Shown here piece by piece: positions 15,426-25,104 of a stretch of 32,652 bases of DNA (the stretch's first letter is position 1; the number at the start of each line of letters is the position of its first letter). This DNA is from Hassallia byssoidea VB512170 (GTDB lineage: Bacteria; Cyanobacteriota; Cyanobacteriia; Cyanobacteriales; Nostocaceae): contig NZ_JTCM02000071.1 of assembly GCF_000817785.2 (NCBI RefSeq), positions 1 through 32,652 on the forward strand. The letters are read 5' to 3'. The notes under the pieces are model-generated. The model worked only from the letters and a program-made list of their open reading frames with translations, was not told the origin of the DNA and made no database searches. The translations under genes were made by a program, and so were the position numbers.

Positions 15426-18041
15426 CTATTCCACCTCTGCTACATCAACAGTATCGGGTGTGACATCACCACTATCGGGGGGAACGATCGCTACTCCGGT
15501 AATTGCGTCCTCTTCGTCTAAACGCTGCACTCGCACTCCAGTGGCAGATCGCGATTGGACAGAAATGGCATTTGTCGCCTGTCGGATAATAATACCGCGA
15601 TTAGTAACCATCATGATTTCGTCGTCGCTGTTGACAATGTGCAAAGCCGCCAATTTGTCTTTGGTTTTGCGGTTTTTGAACTTGGTTGCCATTAAACCTT
15701 GACCGGCACGATTTTGCAAGCGGAATTGAGCAACTGGGACGCGCTTGCCATATCCTCCCATTGTAATGACCAACACCCAAGGACCAATACTGCCGTTAGC
15801 GGGAATTTCTTGTGATTCTTCTTCAGGGATGATTTCTTCTGTTTCGATATCCTCGCTCAGGTCAACTTCTGTCTCTGTAACCGTATCCAAGGTGTCAAGA
15901 ATTGCGGCTGGTAAAATTGCCATACCCACCAGTTCGTCGTCCTTCTTCAGCTTCATGGCTTTGACTCCACGAGTTGCCCTACCTAGAGGACGCAATTGCT
16001 CATGGGTACAGCGAAAGTGAATTGCCATACCGAGACGAGAACCAATGATGATGCTGTCTTCTACTCTAGCGCGTCCTACCCAGCGGAGTTGGTCGCCTTC
16101 TTCGAGAGATATGGCTATTAAGCCGTTGGCGCGAATGTTGCTAAATGCTTCTAATGCGGTTTTCTTGATGTTGCCGCCTTTGGTGAGCATTACCAGATAT
16201 TCATCGTTGCTAAACTCGGAAACGGGGACGATAGAAGTGATTTTTTCCTCTTTGGGAATCGGCAGCATTTGCACGATTGGTGTACCGCGTGAGGTGCGGG
16301 AACTCACGGGAATTTGATATGCTTTGACGCAGTAAACAACTCCGCGATCGCTAAAAAATAAAACACTGTCGTGATCGCAACAACTCAAGAAATGCTCAAC
16401 GGTGTCATCATCTTTCACTTTGGCAGCAGCTTTACCTCTGGTAGCACGATTTTGTGCTTCAAAGGTATTCACTGGCATTCGTTTGATGTAACCTTGTTTA
16501 GTAATCAAAATAATCGCTTTTTCATTGGCGATCAAATCAAGGTCATCTAATTCGCCTTCACCTAATGAAATTACCGTGCGGCGCGGTGTGGCATGAGTTG
16601 CTTTTATTTGGGTGATTTCGGTTTCAATGATTTCTAAAATCCGTTCCCGCCGTGCCAATATATCTTGCAAGTCGGCAATTTGATTTTGTAAATCTTCGTG
16701 TTCCAGGCGAATTTTATCTGCTTCTAGTGCTGTTAAACGTCGCAGTTGCATTTGCAAAATTGCGTCCGCTTGCACTTCTGAAAGTCCGTAAGTTGTGATT
16801 AACTCACCTTTTGCCGTAGGTGCATCCGGTGCATGACGAATTAAGTTAATAATTGCATCTAAATGTGATAGGGCAATTAATAACCCTTGTAAGAGATGGT
16901 CGCGTTCTTCGGCTTTTCGCAGTTCGTATTGCGTTCTTCTAGTAATCGCTTGAATGCGAAAATCTAAAAAGACGCTTAAGAACTGTTTGAGGGTCAGAAC
17001 TTGGGGTTCGGAATTTACCAACGCCAGCATATTTGCGCCAAAGTTGGCTTGCAAAGGCGTTTGTTTGTAGAGATTGTTTAAGACGACGCGGGGATAAGCA
17101 TCGCGTTTGAGTTCGATGACGATTCGCATTCCATCGCGATCGCTTTCATCTCGAATATCTGCAATTCCCTCTAAGCGCTTTTCGTTCACCATTTCGGCGA
17201 TTCTTTCAATTAACGCCGCTTTGTTGGTTTGGTAGGGCAGTTCGGTGATGATAATCGCTTCTCTATCCGGGCGTCCGCGCTGTTCTACGGTTTCAATTGT
17301 AGCTACGCCCCGCATGGTTATCGAACCGCGTCCGGTGGTGTAAGCTTCTTTAATTGCTGCTGTTCCCAGAATCTGCGCTCCCGTAGGAAAGTCGGGACCG
17401 TGGATATATTGCATTAACTGGATATCAGTGATTTCCGGGTTGTGAATCAGCGCTACAAAACCATCAATCAATTCGCCCAAGTTGTGGGGAGGGATGTTAG
17501 TTGCCATCCCTACGGCAATCCCAGAAGAACCGTTGAGGAGTAACTGGGGAATACGTGCGGGTAAAACTGTCGGTTCTTGTTGGGAACCGTCGAAGTTATC
17601 GATAAAGTCTACCGTTTCCGATTCGATGTCTTGTAGTAAAGCGGCGCTGGTTAAGGCTTGCAAGCGACATTCAGTGTAACGCATTGCCGCTGGCGGGTCG
17701 TTGTCTACTGAACCGAAGTTACCATGCCCGTTGACGAGAGGCGATCGCATCGAAAAATCTTGCGCCATCCGCACCAAAGCATCATACACTGCCGTGTCGC
17801 CGTGGGGGTGATATTTACCCAACACTTCCCCGACTACACGGGCGCATTTTTTAAAAGGACGGTCTGCTGTCAACCCCAACTCATGCATGGCATAAAGGAT
17901 GCGGCGATGCACAGGTTTCAGACCATCCCTGGCATCTGGCAATGCCCTACCTACAATTACGCTCATCGCGTATTCCAGATAAGACCGGGACATTTCGTTC
18001 CGCAGATCGGTGGGGATTATCCTATCCTGGGAATAAGTCAT
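15426..18041 (-). CDS. gyrA: DNA gyrase subunit A
   Basis: The breakage-reunion subunit of the type IIA topoisomerase that supercoils the chromosome together with GyrB (not in this window). It has 871 residues. The catalytic tyrosine is Y122 in AAMRYTE. The quinolone-resistance region reads [10 protein letters not shown], so position 83 is Thr rather than the Ser of E. coli while D87 is kept. A glutamine-rich coiled coil lies at about 430-500. The C-terminal beta-pinwheel (about 520-830) carries a GyrA-box-like [12 protein letters not shown] and several IK(K/R)-type repeats. An acidic stretch, about 740-770, is rich in E, T and D. The GyrA box favours gyrase over topoisomerase IV, although cyanobacteria can carry a second paralog. 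The start is ATG 18041. Confidence 0.93.
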   Translation of the reverse strand: MTYSQDRIIPTDLRNEMSRSYLEYAMSVIVGRALPDARDGLKPVHRRILYAMHELGLTADRPFKKCARVVGEVLGKYHPHGDTAVYDALVRMAQDFSMRSPLVNGHGNFGSVDNDPPAAMRYTECRLQALTSAALLQDIESETVDFIDNFDGSQQEPTVLPARIPQLLLNGSSGIAVGMATNIPPHNLGELIDGFVALIHNPEITDIQLMQYIHGPDFPTGAQILGTAAIKEAYTTGRGSITMRGVATIETVEQRGRPDREAIIITELPYQTNKAALIERIAEMVNEKRLEGIADIRDESDRDGMRIVIELKRDAYPRVVLNNLYKQTPLQANFGANMLALVNSEPQVLTLKQFLSVFLDFRIQAITRRTQYELRKAEERDHLLQGLLIALSHLDAIINLIRHAPDAPTAKGELITTYGLSEVQADAILQMQLRRLTALEADKIRLEHEDLQNQIADLQDILARRERILEIIETEITQIKATHATPRRTVISLGEGELDDLDLIANEKAIILITKQGYIKRMPVNTFEAQNRATRGKAAAKVKDDDTVEHFLSCCDHDSVLFFSDRGVVYCVKAYQIPVSSRTSRGTPIVQMLPIPKEEKITSIVPVSEFSNDEYLVMLTKGGNIKKTALEAFSNIRANGLIAISLEEGDQLRWVGRARVEDSIIIGSRLGMAIHFRCTHEQLRPLGRATRGVKAMKLKKDDELVGMAILPAAILDTLDTVTETEVDLSEDIETEEIIPEEESQEIPANGSIGPWVLVITMGGYGKRVPVAQFRLQNRAGQGLMATKFKNRKTKDKLAALHIVNSDDEIMMVTNRGIIIRQATNAISVQSRSATGVRVQRLDEEDAITGVAIVPPDSGDVTPDTVDVAEVE

Positions 18042-18180
18042 ATAACCTTAAAAAACTCCAAAAGTGGCAGATTTTCGCTTTTTTAATTCAGTAAACGCCG
18101 AATTATTCTAAATTTGTCTTGAATAATGGCAATTATTTGTTAAAATTCTAGCACATTTTGCCTTCGTTTGCCGGGATTAG

Positions 18181-18345
18181 GGACTGGGGAGTGGGGAGTG
18201 GGGAGCGGGGAGTGGGGAGTGGGGAGTGGGGAGTGGGGAGTGGGGAGTGGGGGGACAAGGGGGACAAGGAGGACAAGGAGGACAAGGGGGAATTTCTCCC
18301 TCATCTCCCCCATCTCCCTCATCCCCCCCTCCCCCCCTCTCCCTA
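18181..18345. repeat. Low-complexity heptamer and 9-mer repeats between gyrA and the ClC gene
   Basis: About ten GTGGGGA heptamers (18181-18253) are followed by four GGACAAGG(G/A) 9-mers (18253-18288) and then CT-rich sequence complementary to them (18296-18345), so the whole could fold. Open frames across it are artefacts of the repeat. The same GGGGACTGGGG and GGACAAGGA units recur at 24284-24327. The array is a short-tandem-repeat family typical of filamentous cyanobacteria. Confidence 0.9.
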
Positions 18346-19635
18346 GTCTTCTTGACGGGATTCCTCAGACTTGAGTTGAGATGCAATTAAGGGAACTTTA
18401 GGGGCAAGAAAAAATCCCATCAAACTCGCAAAGAGAATCGGTGTCATGGGACTGAAGTTAGTTAATTTTGACAGCAGCAAAGTTGTACTTACAGGTGTGC
18501 GCGTCACTGCTGCATTGATAGCTGCCATTGTACAAATCATTGCCAGCGCCGGATTAATTCCTGGAATTAAAATTGCGATCGCTTTGCCGATACAAGCACC
18601 AGTAAAGAATAAAGGTATGATAAATCCACCACGCCATCCACCTGTAACGGTAAGGCTAATCGCAGCCATTTTGCCCAAAGCAAGAGTTAAGAGGAAAACA
18701 GCATCCAAGTTAGTATTAACGACAGATTCTAACTCTTCATGTCCAAAATAACGAGTTAGCGGGAATATTGCGGCTAAACAGCCTAATGCGAATCCTGCTA
18801 GTGTTGTGCGTAAATAAATTGGTCCGGGAATCTGGGTGTATAGGCGATCGCAAGAGCGAAAAATGCCGATGAAAATCCATCCTGCGACTGCCCCAATCAT
18901 CCCAAACAAGATAGCCAAAGCAAAATCATCAATGTTTTCTAGCTGGTAGTTGGGGAAATGCCAAGTTGGGGCAATTCCCAAGTGTGTAATTGCCGCAAAC
19001 ACCACATAACTAGCACAACTCGAAACAATCGCTGGCATCAACGCTTCGTAGTACTCCACGATATGCTGATGGTGTAAGATTTCTAAAGCGAACATCGCAC
19101 CACCAAGAGGTGCGCCAAACAAAGCTGTAAAACCCGCAGCCATTGCTGCTAAACTCATGGTTCTGAGGTCTTCACCTTGAAGTTGCCAGCGATCGCCAAT
19201 CCAAGTACCAAAAGAACCTGTTACCTGTACCAGTGGTGCTTCAGGTCCTGCACTGCCGCCTGCCGATATACTCACTAAAGAAGCCAGAATCATCGAAGGA
19301 TTTTTGCGAGCATCCAGCCGTCCGCCGCGAAAATGGATATTATCGACAATTACGGCGATTTCACCAGGATTTCCCAAAAAATGAATCACCAGCCCAATAA
19401 CTAAACCGGCTAATGGCATCACTATCAACAAACTCAGACCGTTAAATCGTTGCAGTTGGTGAGTAATTAGTTCTAAAACATTCCAGTACAAAGCAGCAAA
19501 TAGACCACAAACAGTCCCCACACCTGCCCAGCGTAAAACCCACCGCGAAATCATCAGCGGATTACGTCTTAGCAGTCCAAAAAGCTGAGGTGTCCAACGT
19601 TGAGTTTGATCGGAATTGTTACGCTTTGGTAGCAC
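18343..19635 (-). CDS. ClC-family anion channel/transporter
   Basis: A 430-residue polytopic membrane protein of the ClC family, which moves chloride or other anions, often by proton antiport. Roughly ten hydrophobic segments are visible. The region before helix F reads AGGSAGPEAPLVQ (125-137), where the classical exchanger motif is GREGPxxQ, so the gating glutamate is not at its usual place. GGWRGGFIIP (about 340) matches the GxFxP chloride-binding motif. No CBS domains follow. The canonical GSGIP motif is replaced by NPGEIAV (about 89-95). It belongs to a variant branch whose transported ion cannot be assigned from sequence. The start ATG 19635 (MLPKRNNSDQ) is the only reasonable one. Confidence 0.85.
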   Translation of the reverse strand: MLPKRNNSDQTQRWTPQLFGLLRRNPLMISRWVLRWAGVGTVCGLFAALYWNVLELITHQLQRFNGLSLLIVMPLAGLVIGLVIHFLGNPGEIAVIVDNIHFRGGRLDARKNPSMILASLVSISAGGSAGPEAPLVQVTGSFGTWIGDRWQLQGEDLRTMSLAAMAAGFTALFGAPLGGAMFALEILHHQHIVEYYEALMPAIVSSCASYVVFAAITHLGIAPTWHFPNYQLENIDDFALAILFGMIGAVAGWIFIGIFRSCDRLYTQIPGPIYLRTTLAGFALGCLAAIFPLTRYFGHEELESVVNTNLDAVFLLTLALGKMAAISLTVTGGWRGGFIIPLFFTGACIGKAIAILIPGINPALAMICTMAAINAAVTRTPVSTTLLLSKLTNFSPMTPILFASLMGFFLAPKVPLIASQLKSEESRQED

Positions 19636-19855
19636 TGCTGATTTCCTATTTAAATAAAAAAATGTAACGTAAACTACTGAATCTTTCTGCTTTTTATGAG
19701 TAATAGCATTGATTTTGGTGTATTATCTTCCAGCCAAAGGAAGGTTGACTTTCTGTGCCTTGTCCGCTCAATCTTAGTAATTTAAGCCCCAAGATAGTGT
19801 GTGTGCGATCGCAGCAGAGTTTAAGCTGAGGCGTAAGTTCTATAGGGCAAAAATT

Positions 19856-20056
19856 ATGACTGAGGAAAAACATATTAATCAAGCTGAAAAGATGAATCCA
19901 GAGGAGGATGCGCCAGAATTAAGTCCAGAGGTGTTGGACATGATCAAACATCCGCCCAATATTGAAGATGTGTTACGGGAACTACCCCCAGAAGAACTTC
20001 GAGGTATGCCCGGTGTAGTACCGGAAATGCTTGATGAACCAAACGATGAAAGATGA
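19856..20056 (+). CDS. Small acidic protein of unknown function
   Basis: A 66-residue acidic protein starting MTEEKHINQAEKMN at ATG 19856, with AGGG 10 nt upstream. A longer reading from GTG 19799 adds a basic segment unlike the rest and is not preferred. The composition (many E, P and D; the repeated phrases LSPEVLDMIKHPP and LRELPPEELRGMPG) suggests a partly disordered, soluble protein. No family is recognised. It lies between the divergent ClC gene and the histone-deacetylase-fold gene, with a MITE-like element between it and the latter. Confidence 0.6.
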   Translation: MTEEKHINQAEKMNPEEDAPELSPEVLDMIKHPPNIEDVLRELPPEELRGMPGVVPEMLDEPNDER

Positions 20057-20110
20057 AATGAGTGGTATGAGCTAAGAATAGTTGATTAATGCGATTTTTC
20101 AATCAATAGG

Positions 20111-20221
20111 GCTTTAAATTCCCCCCTTCCCTACTCTGGGAAGGGGAGCCAGCCGCGTGCGGAGGTTCCCTCCGTTGAGCGGACTGGCGTGGGTTAGGTC
20201 TGCGGGAATTATGGTTTAAAG
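20111..20221. repeat. MITE-like palindromic element
   Basis: About 110 bp bounded by imperfect inverted ends, CTTTAAATTCCC (from 20112) and GGGAATTATGGTTTAAA (to 20220). It contains two internal hairpins: CCCCTTCC-ctactct-GGGAAGGGG-like (20122-20146) and GGAGG-ttc-CCTCC (20161-20173). It encodes nothing and lies just before the next gene. It resembles dispersed non-coding palindromic elements; mobility is inferred only. Confidence 0.55.
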
Positions 20222-20267
20222 GATACAATTGAAACCGCTGTATCCTGCTGCCCAGTTTGCTGACGCT

Positions 20268-21185
20268 ATGTTCCCAGTTATCTATAGTAGCGAGTTTTTG
20301 GAACACAAAACTGGATATCTCCATCCAGAGAAGCCAGAAAGGTTAACAGCGATCGCTTCCGCTATCAAAGCAGCTGCGTTTGCAGAACACATTGAATGGC
20401 GATCGCCTACACCAACATCCCAAGCGCTTGATTTGATGTCTGTTCTGCAACAAGCACACACTCCGCGCTACATTCAAAAAGTCCAACAAATCGCTTCTAC
20501 CGGCGGTGGTTATTTGGATGGAGATACGCCAATTTCCCCGCGCAGTTATGATGTAGCGTTATTGGCAGCGAGTGCTTGGGTGGATGGAATTAATGCTGTG
20601 TTAGCAACTGAAAATCCCGCTTTTGTGCTAGCGCGTCCACCGGGACACCACGCCGAAAGTGATACGGGGATGGGGTTTTGCTTATTTTCTAATGCAGCGA
20701 TCGCCGCTTTTTACGCTTTACAACAACCGGAAATTCAACGTGTCGCCATTCTCGATTGGGATGTGCATCATGGTAATGGTACACAGGCGATCGTTGAAAC
20801 GACTGAACAGATTGCTTACTGTTCTTTGCATCAATACCCCTGCTATCCCGGTACTGGCAGAGCCACAGAACGCGGTTTTCATGATAACGTGTTAAACTTA
20901 CCCGTTCCTCCGGGTAGCGATGTGGCAGTATATCAGCCACTATTTGAAAAAAAGATAATTCCCTTTTTAGCCAACTTTCAGCCAGATTTACTGATTGTCA
21001 GTGCTGGTTATGATGGTAACGCTGACGATCCTTTAGCAATGATTAATTTACAACCAAAAGATTATGGTTTATTTACCGATTATTGTTTGGGATTAACTCG
21101 GAAAATTCTTTTTGGCTTAGAAGGTGGCTATGATTTTAAAACACTTTCTCAATCAGTAGTCGCCACAATAGAACGTTGTTTATAA
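20268..21185 (+). CDS. Histone-deacetylase-superfamily hydrolase
   Basis: A 305-residue zinc-dependent amidohydrolase of the histone deacetylase / acetoin utilisation / acetylpolyamine amidohydrolase superfamily. All catalytic parts are present: HPEKPERL (19-26), RPPGHH (H127/H128), the zinc ligands in DWDVHHGNG (D165, H167) and D254 in NADDP, and the closing LEGGYD (284-289). The likely substrate is an acetylated lysine or polyamine in the cytosol; which one is not clear. ATG 20268 (MFPVIYSSEF) is chosen over TTG 20229, whose extra residues precede the family start. The last codons lie in a 68-bp tandem duplication. Confidence 0.9.
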   Translation: MFPVIYSSEFLEHKTGYLHPEKPERLTAIASAIKAAAFAEHIEWRSPTPTSQALDLMSVLQQAHTPRYIQKVQQIASTGGGYLDGDTPISPRSYDVALLAASAWVDGINAVLATENPAFVLARPPGHHAESDTGMGFCLFSNAAIAAFYALQQPEIQRVAILDWDVHHGNGTQAIVETTEQIAYCSLHQYPCYPGTGRATERGFHDNVLNLPVPPGSDVAVYQPLFEKKIIPFLANFQPDLLIVSAGYDGNADDPLAMINLQPKDYGLFTDYCLGLTRKILFGLEGGYDFKTLSQSVVATIERCL

Positions 21186-21300
21186 CCGTAGTAAGCGTTG
21201 AAACGCTTATTTTGGGCACTTAAGTGCCCACTACAATAGAACGTTGTTTATTACCGTAGTAAGCGTTGAAACGCTTATTTTGGGCACTTAAGTGCCCACT
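21165..21300. repeat. 68-bp tandem duplication with palindromes
   Basis: Two nearly identical 68-bp units, 21165-21232 and 21233-21300. The first includes the last six codons and stop of the preceding gene; the second carries a copy of that gene end with TAA changed to TTA. Each unit contains AAGCGT-tgaa-ACGCTT and the perfect palindrome GGGCACTTAAGTGCCC. The hairpins could terminate both converging genes. Confidence 0.9.
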
Positions 21301-21315
21301 ACAAATACTTTCGCG

Positions 21316-22629
21316 TCAGCGATCTACAAAGCTAGATTCATTAACAGGAACATTGCCAAGTTTTGACTCGCCCAAATAGTTATAAACCGCTCTTGACACT
21401 TGACGAATAAAGCTTACAGCCCCATCATCGTAATTAGGTCTGCGTACCAAAATACCCGCTAAATAGCTTTTCCCGTTTGGCATTTGAATTATGCCAGCAT
21501 CGCCCAATATAAATCTGAGTGTACCAGTTTTGTGAGAAATTATAGCTTTCTTATCTATACCAGCGGGAAGTAAAGACCTATTGCGAGTCCCGCGCATAAT
21601 GGCTAAAACTTGATTGCGGCTTTGTGGTGATAGCAAACGATTGTTACTAAGTAACGCTGACAGTCTTACCAAATCTTTCGGGCTAGTTGTATTCGTACCA
21701 CCGACATCGGGAAGATTATTACGAATTACTGTATTTTGCAAGCCCCAATTACGAAAGCGTTGATTTAGTTTAGTTTCTCCGCCCAAACGGTCGATAATCA
21801 TATTTGTCGCCGTATTGTCGCTAATAACTATCATATTAGTTATAGTTTGCAAAACGCTGAATTTTGTGCCTACAGGCTTGTATTGCATTGTTCCAGATTC
21901 ACCTGCAATTAAGCCACGACGCATCACCAGTTTTTCATTCAGCTTAATTCTACCTGCGTCTATTTCTTCAAACAAAGCTACCAAAACCGGAAACTTGATA
22001 GTACTAGCTGCTGAAAATATCTTTTCACCATTAATATCTACATAGTTACCTGTTTGTAAATCTAAGAAAAACATTCCCGGATTTAAAGAACGATAACGAT
22101 TCATTAATGCTTTTATTTGCGAATTTAAAACTGGTATTTCTTGACCTAAATTCACAACTCCCGCAAACGTCGAAGCATCAGTTGGGGCGATCGCAATATC
22201 TTGGCGGTTTTCACCAGCCGAAAATGAGACATCATTTGGCTGACGGTTAATTGATGAAAAATTCACCACCCAATGCGATCGCGAATCGCCTTTAATTGAA
22301 AGACCTTGAGGAGAAATATTGTAACCAGGTGCTAATTCAATTACTAATCGAGTGCTTTTTTCATCAGGTTGTCCAATGCGAATTTCTTTAATAGCTTTGC
22401 CAAAGCTTTTTCGCATAGTTGTAGTGTCAATAGTCGTTCCAGGTAAGTCAATTACTAATCGTTTAGGGTTATCAAGTAAAAAAGCTTTAGGCTGTATACC
22501 AGAATCGGTGGTGATATGTAACTGATTTTGAGCTTGGTCAAAATACCAAGATTCTAATTTAGCTGCATTTGCTTGCTCAGACATTAACACTAAACTAGCC
22601 AAGCTTGCCAAAAATAAGCGACATTTCAT
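21316..22629 (-). CDS. AMIN-domain protein with class A beta-lactamase-like domain
   Basis: 437 residues. A signal peptide (1-22, MKCRLFLASLASLVLMSEQANA) directs it to the periplasm. Residues about 24-128 form an AMIN domain, a beta-sandwich that attaches proteins to peptidoglycan or the division site. Residues about 165-425 match the serine beta-lactamase/transpeptidase-like fold: S209-TI-K212, S270-D-N272 and K367-TG. The omega-loop region reads RNNLPDVGGTNTTSP without the Glu-x-x-Leu-Asn that supplies deacylating Glu166 in class A enzymes. It may therefore bind penicillin poorly or act as a peptidoglycan peptidase rather than give resistance. It converges with the HDAC-fold gene; its promoter should be in 22630-22885. 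Confidence 0.87.
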   Translation of the reverse strand: MKCRLFLASLASLVLMSEQANAAKLESWYFDQAQNQLHITTDSGIQPKAFLLDNPKRLVIDLPGTTIDTTTMRKSFGKAIKEIRIGQPDEKSTRLVIELAPGYNISPQGLSIKGDSRSHWVVNFSSINRQPNDVSFSAGENRQDIAIAPTDASTFAGVVNLGQEIPVLNSQIKALMNRYRSLNPGMFFLDLQTGNYVDINGEKIFSAASTIKFPVLVALFEEIDAGRIKLNEKLVMRRGLIAGESGTMQYKPVGTKFSVLQTITNMIVISDNTATNMIIDRLGGETKLNQRFRNWGLQNTVIRNNLPDVGGTNTTSPKDLVRLSALLSNNRLLSPQSRNQVLAIMRGTRNRSLLPAGIDKKAIISHKTGTLRFILGDAGIIQMPNGKSYLAGILVRRPNYDDGAVSFIRQVSRAVYNYLGESKLGNVPVNESSFVDR

Positions 22630-22885
22630 GTGCGTGTTTAAAATGTATTTACATTTACTTAAACTTTATTTACCAGAATTTTGCTTTGCATCAGGATAAT
22701 AAAATGTCAAAAAACTCAATAAACATTTAATAATTAAAATATACAAATACAAAAAATTGTGCCATTGCCATTGGCAAAAGCAATTAAAATCATTTAATAA
22801 TAAAAGGGTGGAAAACACCCACCACCTAGACGAAGAGATGATAATTGATGTTTCCACCCTGCCGAAAAATTTTGGTCAGCGTTTT

Positions 22886-24244
22886 TCAAGTTAAAACATA
22901 AGGCGTTGCAATCATCTGCATTCCTGCTGGTGCGGCTAAAGTCAAACCACGACGCACAGGACGCACAGGACGCTTATTTACTAGCGAGACTTGAAACTGA
23001 GAAAGAATTGTTGCCAATACCAGTTTCATTTCATACTGAGCAAAAGCCATACCAATACAGCGACGATTACCACCACCAAAGGGTAAATACTCGTATTGAG
23101 AAAATTGTCTTTCTAAAAAGCGTTCTGGTTTGAATTGCTTCGGTTGTGGGTAGACTTGTTCGCGGTGGTGCGCTAAATAGATACTGGGAACTACTATAGT
23201 TTTTGCTGGTAGATGATAGCCCATAATTTTAATTGGCGATTTGACTACCCGAATAAAACCATTCATTGCGATCGGATAAATTCGCAATGTTTCTTGGCAT
23301 ACTGCATTTAAATAAGGCAGTTTAGCAATAATACTTGGATCTGGGTTGTTACCAAAAAAAGCAAGTTCTTTTAGTAGTTTGTCGCGCACTTCCGGTAAAG
23401 AATCAATCCAGTAAAAAGCCCAAGTTAATGCAGAAGCTGTAGTTTCATGTCCCGCAACCAGCAGCGTCATTAACTCATCGCGTAACTCTTGATTTGACAT
23501 CGGCTGTCCGTCATCATAACGAGCAGACATCATCAAACTGAGGATATCTTGGCGATTTTGGTTTGATTCAGTTCTTCGTTCTTCAATTAAAGCATAAACA
23601 AGCTTATCAATTCGTTCCATCAAGCGCAACACTCGACCCCACGGACTCCATGTGCCAAAATCGTTTTGGATGAACCGAAAAAAGAAGGCAGCGGACATAA
23701 ATGGGGAACCCATGAAATCCAGCACGGATGTTAGAAGCTGACGAAGTTCTTGAAAACGCTGTCCTTCATTTAAGCCAAAAACAACTCGTAAAATGACGCG
23801 CATGGTGATTTCTTGCATCGACGAACGAATATTAAAAGACTTGTTAATTTTCCATTCGTCGCTTACTTGCTGGGTGATTTGGCGAATAGTTTCACCATAA
23901 GCCCGCATTCTATCACCATGAAAGGGAGGGGTTAATAATTGGCGTTGGCGGTGGTGGCGATCGCCATCCAGTAAAATTAAAGAATTATCCCCTAGCAAAA
24001 ATCTTAAACCCCGATTTCCCCTTCCACTCTCAAAATGGCTAGAATCAGCAGCAAAAATCTCTTGTAGTGCTTGCGGATGACTAAAGTAGACAATAACAGA
24101 ATCACTTGTATTTGAAAGAGTGAAAGTGTCACCATAAGAAGACGCAAAATTATCAGCGTATTCCAACGGCTGAAGAATAAATTTCATCCGCCGCAGAAAT
24201 ATCGGCATTTTTGGTCCATCAGGTAGATTTACGTTTGCGGTCAT
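22886..24244 (-). CDS. Cytochrome P450 (CYP110-like)
   Basis: A 452-residue soluble-type P450 mono-oxygenase. Landmarks: the I-helix oxygen-activation AGHETTA (264-270), E318/R321 of the K-helix ETLRIYP, the PERF segment near 373, and the heme loop FGGGNRRCIG with cysteine C396. The N-terminus MTANVNLPDGP resembles CYP110-type cyanobacterial P450s, often fatty-acid or terpene hydroxylases; the substrate is unknown. The ATG at 24244 is chosen because the longer reading to 24376 translates repeat DNA (24284-24376) into an artefactual PSPQSP segment. A 9-bp repeat (ACGCACAGG) near 22950-22970 gives RPVRPVR near the C-terminus. Confidence 0.9.
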   Translation of the reverse strand: MTANVNLPDGPKMPIFLRRMKFILQPLEYADNFASSYGDTFTLSNTSDSVIVYFSHPQALQEIFAADSSHFESGRGNRGLRFLLGDNSLILLDGDRHHRQRQLLTPPFHGDRMRAYGETIRQITQQVSDEWKINKSFNIRSSMQEITMRVILRVVFGLNEGQRFQELRQLLTSVLDFMGSPFMSAAFFFRFIQNDFGTWSPWGRVLRLMERIDKLVYALIEERRTESNQNRQDILSLMMSARYDDGQPMSNQELRDELMTLLVAGHETTASALTWAFYWIDSLPEVRDKLLKELAFFGNNPDPSIIAKLPYLNAVCQETLRIYPIAMNGFIRVVKSPIKIMGYHLPAKTIVVPSIYLAHHREQVYPQPKQFKPERFLERQFSQYEYLPFGGGNRRCIGMAFAQYEMKLVLATILSQFQVSLVNKRPVRPVRRGLTLAAPAGMQMIATPYVLT

Positions 24245-24283
24245 ATCTGCTTCTAAAGTTGATGGCTTCTCGATTCTATCTTT

Positions 24284-24388
24284 TGGGGACTGGGGACTGG
24301 GGAGATGGGGGGACAAGGAGGACAAGGAAGAATTTATCCGATTCCCATTACCCATTACCCATTCCCCATTACCCATTACCCATTCCCA
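24284..24388. repeat. Repeat block upstream of the P450 gene
   Basis: GGGGACT units with GGACAAGGA 9-mers (24284-24327) are followed by six CCCATTA-type heptamers (24342-24388). The first part matches the family at 18181-18290. It occupies the space between the P450 start and the divergent parA-like gene, so both promoters must lie near or within it. Confidence 0.85.
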
Positions 24389-24453
24389 GAGCGTGCTTTT
24401 ATGTCACATAAAGATGTATAGTCTTGTAAGGTAGCGTCAGTAGCAAAAAGTAA

Positions 24454-25104
24454 GTGGCAAAAATCATCGCTATCCTCAATGGCAAAGGTGGCGTGGGTAA
24501 AACCACTACCGCCGTCAATCTGGCTGCAACATTTGCTCAACAGAAAAAGGTTCTTCTCATTGATGCAGATATTCAAGGTTCTGCTAGTTGGTGGTATAGC
24601 CGCAGTCAGAATGATATGGGGTTCGACCTATCCCAAGAGACAGATCCTCAACTTTTAGGTAATTTAGGAAAGATAACAGGTTACGATTTAGTAGTGGTAG
24701 ATACGCCCCCGGCGCTGCGGTCTGAAGCTTTAGCGGCGGTATTGGCGATCGCAAACTATTTAGTTTTGCCTACACCCCCAGCACCAATGGATTTAGCTGT
24801 CCTAATTGACACAATTCAAAAAGCCGTCACTCCCTTGGGAACACCCCATCGAGTGTTGCTAACTAAAGTGGATACACGGAGTTTGGCAGAAGCACAGGAA
24901 GCTAAAAATACCTTGGTACAGTTAGGAATACCTGCTTGCAATAACTTTATTCGTGCTTACAAAGCACACGAACGAGCAGCGCTGGATGGTATGGCAATTA
25001 CTCAATGGCGAGGAAATAATGCACGCGAAGCGGAGTCAGACTACCGCCGCGTAGCTGATGAATTAAAGCGTGATTGGAGGAAATTATGGTTAAGAGACGT
25101 GTAG
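24454..25104 (+). CDS. ParA-type ATPase, candidate McdA
   Basis: A 216-residue deviant Walker ATPase of the ParA/MinD group. [10 protein letters not shown] (9-18) has the signature lysine K11 and the P-loop K16; [13 protein letters not shown] is the switch I region and VVVDTPP the Walker B strand. Such proteins coat the nucleoid in the ATP form and are displaced by a partner, moving DNA or protein cargo. In beta-cyanobacteria the McdA version spaces carboxysomes. The start is GTG 24454 with a weak ribosome site. Its 3' end overlaps the next gene by 19 bp, which implies co-translation. Assignment to McdA is inferred from the partner protein and the nearby ccmK genes. No parB or plasmid gene is nearby. 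Confidence 0.85.
   Translation: MAKIIAILNGKGGVGKTTTAVNLAATFAQQKKVLLIDADIQGSASWWYSRSQNDMGFDLSQETDPQLLGNLGKITGYDLVVVDTPPALRSEALAAVLAIANYLVLPTPPAPMDLAVLIDTIQKAVTPLGTPHRVLLTKVDTRSLAEAQEAKNTLVQLGIPACNNFIRAYKAHERAALDGMAITQWRGNNAREAESDYRRVADELKRDWRKLWLRDV

Noticed and set aside
18140-18386. Four frames reading PTPHSPLP or GVGSGEWG repeats on both strands
   Set aside because: Pure translations of tandem repeats, open on both strands by composition.
21316-22629. Antibiotic-resistance beta-lactamase
   Set aside because: The deacylating glutamate loop is missing and an AMIN domain is attached; a cell-wall role is more likely.
24245-24376. 44-residue N-terminal extension of the P450
   Set aside because: Encoded mostly by repeat DNA; the family start is MTANVNLPDGP.
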